This document shows positions 1 to 12,453 of a stretch of 64,000 nucleotides of DNA, one piece after another. The DNA lies in NCBI GenBank assembly GCA_036250195.1, contig JAVHZZ010000004.1:322922628-322986627 (forward strand). The letters run 5' to 3'. The notes beneath the pieces were generated by a model, which worked only from the letters and a program-made list of their open reading frames with translations, was not told the origin of the DNA and did no database searches. Source of the DNA: Mixophyes australis (Eukaryota; Chordata; Amphibia; Anura; Limnodynastidae). The first letter of the stretch is position 1, and each line of letters opens with the position of its first letter. A program made the position numbers and the translations under genes.

Positions 1-140
1 GCCGGGGCTGGTTGGAACTTTCTAAATGTACCCATTATTTTTTCCAAATAGGGCCCCCAACATTCCAGGATCCAGACAAGCCGCAGCTAAAGAAACCAGC
101 AGCCACAGGTGATGACAAGAACAGGTAGGATAGTCTAGTG

Positions 141-287
141 CAGGCTTGGCTAACCTGTGGCACTCCAGGTTTTGTGAAACTACAAGTCCCAGCATACCCT
201 TCCAGCAATAGGCTGCTATATATTGGTAAAGCATGCTGAGGCTTGCAGTTTCACAACACCTGGAGTGCCACAGGTTAGTCAAGCCTG
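141..287. mobile_element. hAT-type palindromic MITE
   Basis: A 147-bp non-coding element with about 30-bp near-identical terminal inverted repeats that begin CAGGCTTGGCTAACC and end with the complement (one mismatch). It is flanked by a perfect 8-bp direct repeat GTCTAGTG at 133-140 and 288-295. An 8-bp duplication with a TCTAG core is the hallmark of hAT transposases. The interior (gtgaaactacaagtcccagc and its inverted partner) makes it almost wholly palindromic. It encodes nothing and would need a hAT transposase in trans. Confidence 0.85.
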
Positions 288-295
288 GTCTAGTG

Positions 296-1186
296 GGATA
301 ATCCCGATTTTTGGTGACTGTTCTGCCCAATCTAAGGTGCAGATCAAGACTGTACTCTTTATACACACTGCATTCTTTATATACTACACTATTGTGCTAG
401 CTGTCCTTTGTGGGCTGACCACTCCCCCTCTAGTGTCTGGTCTCGCCTCTTTGATGGTTGGCCACATCCCCTCTGGTGGGCCCCTAGCGTTGTTGTCCCC
501 TGGTGGGCCCTTCATGCCCCAGTCCGACACTGGTTGTGAGTAGAAGAAAAAAGGAAGCTGAAATGCATGTTAATATATAAGGGACATGGGTACTTACAGT
601 GTATCTGCTACAGTGTTTTCAAAAAAAATAACATAAACAGGACAGTATGAGTAATTATCTCATATTTCCTGCATACTGATGTAAGAATTCACCTTACTGC
701 TATATTTATTTCCATCTAAATGTAGCTAACACTAGCATCTATTAAGTAGGGTTAATATAGTGCTTGACATTGACATTGACTATAATTATATGGTGAGTCT
801 ATGTACAATAATTGATACTGTGATTATACACTGTGTTGAACTTTTGCACTTTACTGAATTAATACTTTAAAGTCAACTGAATTACAATTTGTATGGATTA
901 GTCTTTCTGTTCATAAACTATGTTTTTTGAATAAGTTTCAAGAACGTATGCATATATTTAAAAATTATGATTATGAATTATTGACTTGAATTCTTTAAAA
1001 AAATATTGACTTCTAATCAGCTATCAATAAATACATTTTGTTTTTAATATTGTTTTTATTGATCAAAATGTATGTCCAATTTACCCGATTTATTGGAAAT
1101 AGTGACTTTGCAATAAAGTTTTGTATATATTTTGTATTGTTGTAGTTGAGCTCATTTATATTTATTTTAAGTTTTGAAGGGAGTTG
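296..1186. other. No gene seen; AT-rich
   Basis: Only short incidental open frames are present. A small GC-richer patch near 440-540 carries two copies of the motif tggtgggccc. The rest is AT-rich with no recognisable coding or RNA signal. Confidence 0.5.
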
Positions 1187-1346
1187 TTTAATATTGGCCA
1201 TATTGTGAGCATATAGGGGAATGCCATTCCACAACTTCTACTGCTGCCTTCATTGTAAAACTATCAAATTCCATTAACTTACATTTGCTATGCCGCCACT
1301 TCTAAATTTCCATACCGCCACTTATAAATTTCCACTTCGACCACTG
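1187..1346 (-). mobile_element. MITE copy, CAGTGGTCGAAGTGG family
   Basis: The right end reads CCACTTCGACCACTG, the exact complement of the left terminus of the element at 12454-12588. About 110 bp (1237-1346) aligns by eye with that copy in the opposite orientation, including the block complementary to atagttttacagtgaaggcag. The left end is eroded, so the outer boundary is approximate. An internal segment (ccgccacttntaaatttcc) is duplicated here. Confidence 0.6.
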
Positions 1347-2779
1347 GGTATAATTTAAATAAATAATTAGACCAGAGGTGTGTAATCTGCAAGTTAGGAC
1401 GGGATTCCAATTTGGAGCCCCAGAATCTGTTTTTAGGGAACCCAGATTGTTAGATATGCAAATCAAAAAATTTGAAGGGCTCCCAAAACAATGGCACAGC
1501 CCCCCCCCCCCCAAAAGTTGTGCATCAATGATCTATAGAATACAACTTCTATATATGGATTATATTATTTTTTTCTAATGAATGACATGTTAGATCTTTG
1601 CAAATTGGATTAAGTGAATCCTTTGGTTTTACCTACCATTTTTCCCATAAACTCATATAGTAGGTGATCTTTGAGAGAGGAGTATAAGCATATGGTACAC
1701 AAAATGAAAGTTCAGGGCATATTCATTCACAATACCCAGTGCAGTGGTATCTCTAATAATGGTGCTGGTGATTGGAGTTGTGACGTGGGAAAATAGGAAA
1801 GTAGTGACCATGATTATATGCCCCTTGCAAGGTGACTGGCTTGTGTGTGTAGGAGATCTGTTTGGTCACTGTCCAGATTGCCTTTATTTCACTATGCCTT
1901 ACATTTTTATTAATACAGACATATTTCAGATACTGCATTTCTAAGCTGAGCTTTCAGGTCACTCTCCTTGGTAACCAATTTAGAAAGTGTAATTTCAAGA
2001 TAAAGTTTTTCTATATAATTACAGCACTTTCAAGTCACTGCTTTCCTCCCACACATAACTACGGTCTTACATTTGATGTGCAGTAATGTAAAAATAACAA
2101 AGTAGGAATATTGTCATCAAAATTGTGCTTATATTTATTTTTAATCATAAATTATAGAAGGGTATAGTTAGTATCCACTTTACAGTATTATTTCTAATAC
2201 ATGCTTTAGAAATGTCTACAAAATGTCTTCATTATAGCTTTTATTATAGCTTTTATAGATAGGTCAGCAGAGAACACGTGTAAGGTCAGTACAGTAGGGA
2301 TGTGATGATGAGTCCTGTTTTGACTTACACATGTCTTTTATTGAATTGTATCTTTGTGCATCCTATAAAAGAGGGACTAATAGCGAGGCAAATACTTTAA
2401 TGACTATTTAATAACTAATCCCACTAATCTCTTTGATTAACCACTCACAAAGGTGGTTCCCAGTTTACCCAAAATACTGTTCCTTTTCTGTTTGGAAATA
2501 ATGATTTGAGTTAGATGTATGTGTCACTATATAATATTCTGACATATACCATAGCAGATATCTTAGACGTGGCACTAACAAAAGTTAATTTTGTATAAGG
2601 TTATATGTACATGTTAGTGAGATCTAAGGTTCAGGTCACAGGAAACATATCATGTCTGGTATCATTCTAATCCCCTATTTATCCACAGAAGTCTGGTTCA
2701 TTCACCGAAAGGATCGCACATTGCGTATGCTAGTTATGGATGATAGGGAATAAATGATTAGAATGATATTGTCTGTGTA
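1347..2779. other. No gene seen
   Basis: AT-rich DNA with a run of 12 C at about 1501-1512. Open frames of 60-75 codons here have no recognisable family features. No repeat family was identified. Confidence 0.5.
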
Positions 2780-3180
2780 ATGCTAATAGACCAGTTTAAA
2801 CTAGTTATTGGTGGGAAGATTAGTATTCATCCTCTGGAGAGCTGACCCCCACCCTTGGAAAGTTTACCCCCACCCTTGGAGGGTGTCGTTTGAACTGACC
2901 TATGAACTGCATTACACTGGACCTTCCTGCAGCCTGAGCCTATGGAAACTAGCCAAGTCATCAAAATGTATATGTATCGCTCCCTGGAATCAGCTTGCAG
3001 TCACTCTGACCACAGTCTTCAGGACTGAAGGACTGTATAGCTGGATCCAGCAGAGCGCAGCAATGTGCAACACTGCTCAGCGCATGTATCGGCTGTACTT
3101 ATTTACTGAACTGTTATTCTTTTTGCTTTTGCTAAATAAATTGTTTGTGCTTTGAAACCACACAAATCGCATAGACAATG
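2780..3180 (+). other. Possible LTR-like or exon-like relic
   Basis: This stretch is more GC-rich than its surroundings and contains a direct repeat of cccccacccttgga. An open frame of 115 codons runs from 2808 to 3155, followed closely by an AATAAA signal near 3134 and a T-rich tail. The pattern of a polyadenylation signal then a T-rich segment resembles the R-U5 part of a retrotransposon LTR. No partner LTR, primer site or recognisable protein was found, so the identity stays open. Confidence 0.25.
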
Positions 3181-6100
3181 GTTATTGGAAAACAATGAAA
3201 TAACTTTAATACCCTATAATGACCTCCACTCTCCTCTGCGAGGAGAAAGAAGGACTCTACCTCCTGTCAGGGACAATGGTAGATTTTCTGACATGGCAAA
3301 GTAGTAAAAAAATAAAGTGCTTCTCAATCTGTACTTTTCCACCCTTCATTACTGCATTGAGTCCAATTGTAGCACCCAGAGGGACCATTCTTTCAGTCTC
3401 TGGATAAAACAGCCATAAGAAATACCAGTTGATCCATGTATGCTGGGCGCAAGAAGTTCTTGTACACTGTCAGCAGCAACTGAAGAGTTTTCAGGAAAGT
3501 GATAACTATTGCTAGGATGGTTTACACGTTGTTGGTGACAATCACTTAAAGTGGAGATATGACCCTGCTGTCAAATTCTGGTGCTATTGTTGCTGCTAAA
3601 CTGCTAGTCACTTACTGTTTTAGTATTATTAATTTAGTATAGTCATAAAGTGTCCCATTGTCACTGATCTGTAGTTTGCTGTTATTGATGGGAAATAATT
3701 TGACTCATTTTTAGCTAAACGTCAGAACATTTACTGACAGTTACCAGCCATGCTGTGAATTAATATTTTGACAGAGTTTTATGGGCGCAAACTTTTGTCA
3801 GGATACAAAATTATGATGGTATGTCAGATATTTTCAATGCTAGGTAGTGATGGGAACATTATAAATTGGAATCTATTGACATAATGGTACAGCTGTGTTT
3901 GGGAGTGCTGTGTTATATGTACTGTACCATTGAGCTAAGAATAAAACAAAAATGATATAAAAATAAATAAGGCTATATGACATGACATAAATTGAGGAGA
4001 TAATTAGGCTAGAAGGGTCATGAAACAGCAGTGCAAGAATGAATGATCTAGAGTAGGCACTTAGTTAACTAAGGGTGGAGAAGAATTGACATGAATGATA
4101 ATGAGCCTATTATTACAGTAAATGTATTCAATAATATATAAGATAGACATAAAGTAATTCTGAGAATTCAATAAATAAGGAAAATGGGCAAACCAGATGG
4201 TTCAATTTGTTCTTTTCTGCTGTGGTTTCTTCCAACACACTGTATTAACTACAGGAACTAAGCAGTAGCATAGAAAAAGAACTATACTAAAATCCACACA
4301 GTAGATGTACTCCAGGATAATCCTATAGGTAATTATTAAAGATAAGTTAAACATATTAAAGATAACTTAAACATATTTCTAAATGTTCCTCTTTTAGATA
4401 ATTTTGTCCTTGTGGATTTTACTATACCATATTTACCAGATTAGATATAGTTACCCTAAAATATCTGCTCCAAAATCTTTGGGTCATGTTGAGCCAAATC
4501 AGTACTCCTATAGTAATTATTTTATGATAACATCTGGCTGTTTCTCCCACGTGCTGAACAATCATGCCCTGTAGATCTGGCGACACATCTATCAGCCAAA
4601 CTGATAATAGTGCCAGATGCTTGGTGGTTGGGTCAAGCAGTAAGATCTGCTGTGTACCTTTATTATGTGTGGCCAATTTAGCTGAAACCTGATTATTTGG
4701 TTTTCCACAATACTTTAGAATGTAGGTAAACACCATCCCTCTGTAAACAAAATACATCTCCTTCTGTGTCTCTGTAGTGGTTAAACAGTCCTTGGCTCCA
4801 ACTGGTTACTGATATCAGGATTATGGATGTTTCTGCAGCCACAGGCAATGATAAATGTAACAAGGAAGTGATCACACTCATGTCAATCAAAGGAAGTCGC
4901 TGTTAGTCTTCTTGTGTTGAAACAGATCTTTATTAGCATTGATAGAAAAGAAAGCAGTAAGAAGAAAAATGGGTTAGCAGGTCAGCTGGAGGCTAAACCA
5001 GTTTAGTAACTGCAATGAAGCTTCCTCGGAGGCATAAAATATAAATTCATTGAAGAACATGGATAGATAGACAGACAGACAGATAGATGTATTTGTTTTA
5101 AATCTTAAAGTGACAGTGTTCAAAAAGTATAAAAGCACACAAATATGTACATGATCTTTCTTTTATTGTCTAATAAGAACAATAATATGTGTAGGAGTGC
5201 TTATAAACGCAAATGTACATGAACGTATACGAACATACACATAAGAATTTAACTACAACAAATATAATTATGTCCCACTGAGCAAAAATAGATAATTATT
5301 TTGGAAAAGGTTAAATACATATAAAAATATAGAGATATAGTAAATAAAAAGAGAATTATAAAATAGGTATCAACTAACATAAGAATTAATGGAATGTAAA
5401 TTTGTAGAGCTGCATAGAATATGGACAAATAACAATACTTAAAATGAACTTACCAATGTAAAACAGGAATCTGATAAAAAAAGGAACATCCAATGTAAAC
5501 CAAAACCTGTATATACATAGATACAATTCTGAATGCAATTAGCTCATAACTGGATGACTGTGTTGAATATACCTATATATACAGACTAGAGGGCAGACCA
5601 AAATAGGGATCACCTAGAGTAAACCAACTGGAGTTACCTTGGGCAATTAATACAACATTTTTTAGACAGAAGGATTTACTATGGAGTCCTTACATTCACC
5701 AAAACCACTTATTAATATTACACACTTAAATCACATACACATGTTGCATGAGCCTCACTTGGCTTCGTAAATTCACAAAGAATCACAGACAATATGCTAG
5801 ATTAAATGTATTTAATTCAAAAAATGTTTCCAATGCTTAATTACAAAACAGTTAATGACAATACATACAAAATATGTTGCAAAAATAAGTTTCAGAAATA
5901 AAATAGGAAATAAAATCAGAGCCACTAACTTACTAATTTAAGACTTGGCGTGAGAGGAGTACATTTTGAGAAGGATAGCACACTTCAACCTAGATACTGT
6001 AGGCCTCCTCTTTAGAAATGATCAACATTATAAGGTCAGACAATAGATTTAATCTATCCCAGAGATATATGTCTAGCACCTCAGAGGGCATGATTCTAAC

Positions 6101-6339
6101 CTCTGCTCTGATTGACTGGCAGGACTATGTACACAACTCTAGAGGTCTCAGAGATGTTATCTGTCTAGCCTGGTTACTTTTAAAATACACTTGACACTTG
6201 CATAGGTCAGACTCATGCCATTTAGCAAAGCAGGCTTTGACACAAAATTACAAGATTCCATACAAGATACACATTGTCATACATGAAAATTCAAGCTAAA
6301 AATAAAAATCAATAATTAAACGTATTGCATAATTATCAA

Positions 6340-6340
<1 letters not shown>
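3181..6340. other. No gene seen; AT-rich intergenic DNA
   Basis: More than 3 kb without a recognisable gene. Two overlapping minus-strand open frames (4422-4757 and 4693-4890) resemble no family I know. A short GATA/GACA microsatellite lies at about 5063-5090. The rest is AT-rich with scattered homopolymers. Confidence 0.5.

Positions 6341-6343
<3 letters not shown>

Positions 6344-6387
<44 letters not shown>
6344..6387. repeat. (TA)n microsatellite
   Basis: About 22 uninterrupted TA units. It lies directly against the downstream (3') end of the Penelope-like element on the minus strand, so the element may have inserted at, or seeded, this array. Confidence 0.95.
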
Positions 6388-6391
<4 letters not shown>

Positions 6392-6699
6392 ATAGAAAAA
6401 ACAAGTAGGGCGCCCAATGTGTAATATCAGATAGAAATGGGGACGGTGTAATAAACTGCATACCGTAAGGATTCAAGGATCATGTAGTATGGTAGGAGTT
6501 CCTCTTCAGAGGTAATACCTCCCCCTCGCCCGCAGGATGACGACAATGTGGAAATATAAAAAGCACATATAGTGTAGTATGGTCGTATAATGTAACACCA
6601 ATTGTGATGAATCCTCCACCAATATCAATAGTGGAAGCCCAAAAAACCAATTGACTTAGTATTAAGTATACACCTCCAAATGGAAACAAAAAATCTGCG

Positions 6700-8057
6700 T
6701 ACCAGAAATCCTGTTATGTAAATTTCTAGTAATAACTTCAGTACCATTAGATGTTAGAATAAGATCAAGGTATTCAACCTGTGTCTTATTGATGTTAGCG
6801 GTGAACTTAAGGTTATATTCATTATTTCCAATGTACTGCAAAAAATCCTCAAACTCTTAACAGGTGCCATTTCAAATTATTAGAATGTCATCAATATAGC
6901 GTTTATATAGTTTGATCTTGTCTGTAAATGGATTCGGTTGGTAAATATATTTGGACTCCCAGCTTCCCATATGCAGGTTAGCGAAGCTGGGTGAAAAGGT
7001 GGTACCCATGGCCGTTCCCCAGATCTGAAGGTAGAAGGTATCCAAAAAACTAAAATAGTTATGAGACAGAACAAAACGGATGAGGTCACAGATGAAATTT
7101 TTGTGATCTAATGTAATAGAGTCATCTTGGTCTAAAAATTCCCTACATGACTCGATACCCTTCTCATGCTGTATTGATGTATAGAGAGATTGTACATCAA
7201 TCGTGGTCCAATAAAAAGAAGAATTGTCCCAAACAACATCTTGTAATATTTGTGAGATACTAATAGTATCCCTCAAATAGGACTCCAAGGTGATTACATA
7301 TTTTTTAAGAAAGATGTCAATATATTTTGATGAATTAGACGTTAAAGAGTCTATGCCCGATATAATGGGACGTCCTGGAGGTGCTTGCAGGTCCTTATGA
7401 ATCTTAGGGAGGTAATAAAAGGTAGGGATAATGGGGCAGGATGTATATAGATACTGAAATTCATCCTTATTCAAAATATTTGAATGGAGTCCCTTAGAAA
7501 GAAGCTCTCGTAATAAAATAACATAATCCTGAGTCGGATCTTTGTGTAATTTTGAATATGCTAACGAGTCCCCCAAAAGTCTGTTAGCCTCTGCCACATA
7601 ATCTGATCGAGTTAGAATTACTGTCCCCCCCCTTATCAGCTTGCTTGATAACTATGTTACTATTCGACTGTAACTCTTTTAATGCTTGTTTCTCATGTAT
7701 AGTTAAATTACCTTTTGCTTTAATATCAAATTCAGAATGACAAAGATCTTGAATGACCAGGTCCTGGAAGATATGTATATGGTTACTTTTTGACTCCAGT
7801 GGATAAAATTTAGATGTTAATTTTAAGCCAGATTTAGAAAGTGACTCAAAATTCTGGAGACACCCTGTATCTCTCCTGGCAAAGTGCCTTTTGAGTGTTA
7901 GTTTTAGTACAAATTTCTGTACGTCAACATACATCTGAAACTTATTGAGATGTTTAGTAGGGGCAAAGGAAAGCCCTTTTTTAAGTACCGAAGCTTCTAA
8001 ATTCGATAATATATGTTCAGACAGGTTAAATATCCCTTTAGTTCTCAAAAATATCAT
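6700..8057 (-). pseudogene. Penelope-like reverse transcriptase remnant
   Basis: Read on the minus strand, this encodes the conserved blocks of a Penelope-type reverse transcriptase in order. They are an IKQADKGG block just before the break, FYYLPKIHK with PPGRPIISG (finger motifs), DVQSLYTSI (motif A with the catalytic Asp), a GTAMGTTFSPSFANLHMG block (motif B) and YIDDILII (motif C with the two catalytic Asp). A frameshift at the nine-base C run (7625-7633, plus strand) separates the first block from the rest. Two stop codons follow motif C within about 30 bases, though an open frame continues to about 6700. The thumb is cut short and no endonuclease follows. The LPKIHK/PPGRPI signature separates this from LINE and LTR enzymes. 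Confidence 0.88.
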
Positions 8058-8063
8058 TAGAGT

Positions 8064-8946
8064 CTAGAGGAACCTTCTTTTGTGAGATTTGAACTCCCCC
8101 TCGTTTTCCACGTCGTCTGTGTATCTCCTTTTTAAGGGAGAGGCTACCCTTGTACTCTCTTTAAGCTGGGGTTTGTAATGCAAAGGTCTCTCTCGTCTTG
8201 ACGGACCTGGAGATAAAAAATCATCTGTGTCGCTGTCTGACACTGACAAAGTAGAAAATCTGTTCCTCAGTATCGGTTCAAAATGAACCTGTTTATTCAT
8301 TTTTGGGCTAGATTGGATGGGTTCTCTTCTTATTGGAACATTCTTCCATTTATTATTAACTGTATCTTCTTGCTGTTGAAAATCTCTATTCACAAATTTA
8401 CCACTAGCTTTAGATTTTGACCATTTTTTAACGTTATCCTGTACGTAATCTTTCTTATCCCTCTGGAATTTACGTTCCTTGATTTTTATCACTTCCGTTT
8501 CAATCCTATCTAATTTTTTATTCAACACCAGCTAATTGGCCTTAAAATTTATATCCTCTTTAAAAGGTTGCAAAAGAACCTCTTTAGTTTCTAGTTCTTT
8601 TTCAACTTCTTTGAATATATTGTTTTTTTTCAAGTATAATCAACTTAATCAGTTTTAGTGAACAATCATGTAATACATTGTCCCATTCTTTAATAAAGGC
8701 ATGATTATCTTGTCCAAAAGTAGGTATCTTATGTAATCTAAGACCTCGAGGGACTCTATTTACCTCCAACTAAGATTGTAAGCATTTTATATCCCACCAT
8801 GCCTTCAATTCTTTGATCAATAATTTCTCTATGTCACAAAACAGCTGATCTAGATCACTGTTTTTGTCAGATGTCTCCACATTATCATCAAAGATTTTTT
8901 GACAGAATTCATTTCTAAGATTAATTCTATTTGCCGATTTCCACAT
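8064..8946 (-). pseudogene. Penelope-like element N-terminal region
   Basis: A lysine- and serine-rich, hydrophilic region upstream of the reverse transcriptase. From the ATG at 8944-8946 the frame carries a block reading VNRVPRGLRLHKIPTFG, which resembles the N-terminal region of amphibian Penelope-family proteins as I remember them. Stops interrupt it (for example a TAG at 8770-8772). A 154-codon stretch (8064-8528) remains open and is rich in Lys, Arg and Ser/Asp runs, with probable nucleic-acid binding character. No catalytic motif is visible. It is placed as the N-terminal part of the same polyprotein because of position and strand. Confidence 0.55.
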
Positions 8947-9240
8947 TGTTGAGAAAATATATATACAGGAAACGTGGGTAAAAGCAGCCTATATCAACAA
9001 CCAGATAACAAAATAAAAGCACAAAATCAATATAATAATAATAATATATATATTATGGAAAAGGTAGCCAGAATAGGACCTGCCCAACAGAGAAAGTATC
9101 AGGCAGGATAAATGATCCTGCTGTTACCTTGAGAAAGGAGTTTACACAAAGGTGAGCGACATGGGTGTGATTACTGTGGTGTGTGTTTGTGAGTAAAAGA
9201 ATTGTGGGATCTGGTGGGCAGGCTTTTAACGCTGACAAGC

Positions 9241-9415
9241 AGCCGGACAATAACTAGGGCTTGAGGGTATAGTTATTTTGTCAGGGAGCCGTGAAACCTA
9301 TAGCATGAATGTTATGCTGTTTTATGCTGAAATAAAGCAGCAACTGCTTAAGAAGCCTGAGTAAGGAGTATCTTCTTTGGTAATCACTACAAAGTGTTGT
9401 CATCGTGGCATCTGA
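9241..9415 (+). repeat. Probable Gypsy LTR 3' part (R-U5)
   Basis: The segment contains an AATAAA signal (9331-9336 region) inside a compact GC-balanced stretch, and lies about 250 bp upstream of a Gypsy gag remnant on the same strand. Position and the polyadenylation signal suggest the end of a 5' LTR. The TG start and a convincing primer-binding site were not located. Confidence 0.35.
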
Positions 9416-9888
9416 AAGGACAGCAAAAAACACAACTGCCCACCAAGCCATCCAGACAAAAGAAGCTAAGTGTGTTATTCAGAGAAAACTAAAATGTTTA
9501 TTTGTGTGTTTTCTCCATTTTTCTTCTGTTTGTTTTGTAGCAGCTGCTGCTAGCTAGACATTACAAAAAAAAGCTGACATTTAAAAAGAATAAAACTTTT
9601 TTTGTTTGTTGGGGTTGTTTCCATTTTGCTTATCAGTGTATGTTAAGGCAGACGCAGTTTCGCAATCCCACCAGATCGGGTAGCAAGATGGAAAAAATCC
9701 TCTGAGCCAAATGCTGGCCATTGCCGAGGCCCAGGTGGAAAGTAACAGACTGTTACAGGTGGAGCTCAGTCAGCTCCAAGTGGCCACAAACCTGTTGTCT
9801 TGCAGTAGATGACCTCCTCAGATGACATTGAGGCATTTTTGGTATTATTTGAAAGGACAGCGATATGTCTTAAGTTGCCAACAACTGA

Positions 9889-10377
9889 ATGGGTGAAGAA
9901 CTGGCTACTTATTTGATAGGCGAAGCCCAGCCGACCTGTATGGATGTGCCCAAGGACCAGGCAGTGGACTTTCAGCAACTAAAGGCCCCAATTTTGGCAC
10001 AGATGTGGCTGACAGGTCCTGAGAAGGTGCAGCAAATTCTTAACTGGTGGTTTAGACCAGTAGCCGTAATGAGAGCCCTGCTGGTAGACCTGGCAAAGTT
10101 AACAACAGAATTTTAAAAATATTGGCTATCAGCCATTGCAAGCTGAACCTAAATAGGGAATTACAGAGATGGGTTCTTGACTGCTTCTCGGTCATTTGAG
10201 GAGCTTGCGACAGCTATTGACTGGTATTATACTGTCGAAAATATGGCCTGGACACCCAAGAAAGTTGGTAGGCCAGACTTGAGGCCGAAACCAACACAAG
10301 AGGTTGGGACAAACTGCAAAGTGACCTCAGCGAAGTGTTATAAGTGTAGCAAGCACGGGCACTTCCAGAGGCATAGT
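9889..10377 (+). pseudogene. Gypsy gag remnant with degenerate zinc knuckle
   Basis: Two broken open segments carry gag-like sequence. The first has a GEELATYLIGEAQPT stretch typical of the helical gag core in vertebrate Gypsy elements. The second ends in a CX2CX4HX4S box (10336-10377), a retroviral-type zinc knuckle whose last Cys has become Ser. A stop at the end of the first segment (10114-10116) and a further stop near 10152 separate the two. The protein would have packaged the retrotransposon RNA. It is not functional here. Confidence 0.65.
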
Positions 10378-10737
10378 CCAAGTCGTCCAGAACTGATGGA
10401 TTGCTCGGTGGTTCGACTAGGCATCAGGTTTCCTGCTTGTTTCACCATGTCCTCATCCATGGGAAATCCATTGCTGTTCTGGGTGACTATCCTGATACAG
10501 CAACAAGCGGTGTTAGTGTCGGTGGACTCAGATAGTGAAATCACCTTGGTATCTGGCACTGTGGTTCCAGAACGCCTGTCGACCCGACTACCGTCAGTGA
10601 AAGTCCTGTGCATTCACAGGGTTACCAAGGAATATGAGCGTGTCAATGTTCCCATTACTGTGAAGGGAAAAACAGTGCAAGTGGTAGCAGCGATAGCCGT
10701 AGCCTCTTATTCTGGAGCGAGACTTAACCCTGTTGTA
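10378..10737 (+). pseudogene. Gypsy aspartic protease remnant
   Basis: Directly after the zinc knuckle, and in frame with it, a segment reads LVSVDSDSEITLVSG. It matches the position and pattern of the retropepsin active site, with the expected Asp-Ser-Gly changed to Asp-Ser-Asp. The flanking hydrophobic strands and a later stretch (VPITVKGKTVQVV) fit a retropepsin fold. It would have cleaved the gag-pol polyprotein. The active-site change and the loss of pol make it inactive. Confidence 0.55.
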
Positions 10738-11270
10738 TAATTTTCACAGGAAATTAAAGCCCACTGGATCAGTCACGAGATGCTGGCAACTAAATCACTG
10801 GCCTGACCTCCAACCCCACTTGATCCTGTCTTTCATTCACCTTAACTGGAGATAGAGACAGTGAAGCTGCAATACCTGAAGCCTGAATACCAGCCGATGT
10901 TGTGTTCCAAAAGATGGGAGAGAAAAGCTCTAGCCAGAGAGAAAGTCAAGAGGGAACAGAAGCCCTGCCAGAGGGCGAAGACTGGTCCCCAATATCAAGG
11001 ACTGTGTCACTCCAGGACTATGCAAGGGACCAACATAATGGAAAATGCTTATAAATATGTGGTGGAAGTAAATAAAATGTTAAAGGCTGAGTGACCAGCC
11101 AGGAGAACACCTTATTTTATAAAAAATGGGATCTGCTATATAGGCTGGCGGTCTTACAGTACAAAACAGTTCATCGACTCTTGGTGCCATAGATACACAT
11201 TCCTTTGGTGTTGACATCAGCCCATACACAATTTTGGGGGGGGGGCATCTTGGGAGAAGACTGTAAATCA

Positions 11271-11440
11271 AGTGCACTTGAGGTTTTACTGGCAAGGAAT
11301 CCATATGGCAGTCAAGAGATACTGTGAAGCCTGCCCAGTGTGACAGAGGATGGCCCCTAAACCAGACTATCGAGCTCCCCTCATAACTCTGTCTATAATT
11401 CCAGTCCCATTCAAGCGTATTGACATTGACTTATGATATC
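11271..11440 (+). pseudogene. Gypsy integrase zinc-binding fragment
   Basis: The segment reads HLRFYWQGIHMAVKRYCEAC, followed by PV and a stop. This is the H2C2 integrase zinc-finger region of Gypsy elements, which normally ends CX2C. Here a TGA replaces the last Cys codon. A proline-rich linker and the start of the catalytic core (PFKRIDIDL) follow, ending at another stop. The catalytic core itself is missing. Confidence 0.75.
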
Positions 11441-12453
11441 AATCATTAGGGTGAAATATCAATTTGAGATGGTGTAATGCAGATTTCAACCCAACAGCAT
11501 GCCCCTAGATGTATTCTTATATAGCACTGAGATCCCTTGATTTATCCATGTGTCTTTTAGTCGATAATCCTTCCCTAGCTTCCAATGGCTTTCCTGCACG
11601 AAGATGATGTCTGGTTTATGTCTTTTAAGATGTAATATTATTTATTTCCCTTTAATGGGGGTATTTAAGTGGGAAGTTCTGTATGTTTGTGTAGATGGCA
11701 TAGCTAATCCTTCCCCTACCTGGAGGCAGAGTACTATCTATAGTTGAGTTCTTAGAAAAAAAAAATCCAGACCTGCAGAACAGAAAATGCCTAAAATATA
11801 AGAAGTTTTTTCCAGACTCTCTCACCTATCTTTAAAAGTATGAACATAAAATATGACAATAATGAAAAAAAGCAATATTATTTGAACATTTTTCATAAAC
11901 CATTTTCTATTTTCCTTATCCATATAAGAACTTAGGTTGATCCCAGACTGGTTGTCAGGATGTACCAATAAGAAATTGAACATGTAGAACTACTAATGAC
12001 AGTGGAAAGAAATGAATGAATCCAGTTAAAATCAAGAACCATTAAACAACCAAAACTTGTAAATATAAAAGAGCGTTTGTTGTATCCCATGCTTTTGAAA
12101 ATCTAAATGTGGTAAAGGTAACTAAAAATGTATAAACTTTAGTGATGGGGAGAAATATTTTCTACAACTGGAGCCCCTGGGAGGATGACATGTTGAAGAA
12201 ATAACGGCTGGCCTCAGCTGGATCTTCTAACATCAATGTCTGACCATTATCACTTACCCTGAGTTTATCTGGAAAGAGTAACACAAAACACGTTATTATG
12301 TATCAAATGCTTGCAAACCACTGAGAACTCTTTCCACAAAAGTCTTAACCATGTTTTTACCCTTCACAATAAAATTTAGCTTTTTCTTGTTAGCTCCTAG
12401 TAGTGACTCTGACTCAGTCTACTCTCATTTCCTGTTCAAGATCTATTGACACG
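11441..12453. other. No gene seen
   Basis: AT-rich sequence with no open frame of note and no repeat family I could identify. Confidence 0.5.

Larger units (their letters stand above)
6390..8950 (-). mobile_element. Penelope-like retroelement, degenerate
   Basis: A minus-strand retroelement with an N-terminal charged region followed by a Penelope-type reverse transcriptase. It is disabled by a frameshift in a C run (7625-7633), several in-frame stops and loss of the thumb and C-terminal part beyond about 6700. No GIY-YIG endonuclease motif could be found, so this is either an endonuclease-deficient type or a copy that lost that end. The 3' boundary coincides with the (TA)n tract. The 5' boundary is set just above the first plausible ATG (8944-8946). 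Confidence 0.85.
9650..11440 (+). mobile_element. Ty3/Gypsy retrotransposon, internally deleted
   Basis: Plus-strand fragments appear in canonical Gypsy order: gag-like sequence, zinc knuckle, retropepsin-like segment, then the integrase zinc-binding domain. The reverse transcriptase and RNase H that should lie between protease and integrase are missing. Only about 530 bp (10741-11270) separate them, with a lysine-rich open frame (10861-11094) of unknown identity. Multiple stops and substitutions show an old, dead copy. Confidence 0.75.
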
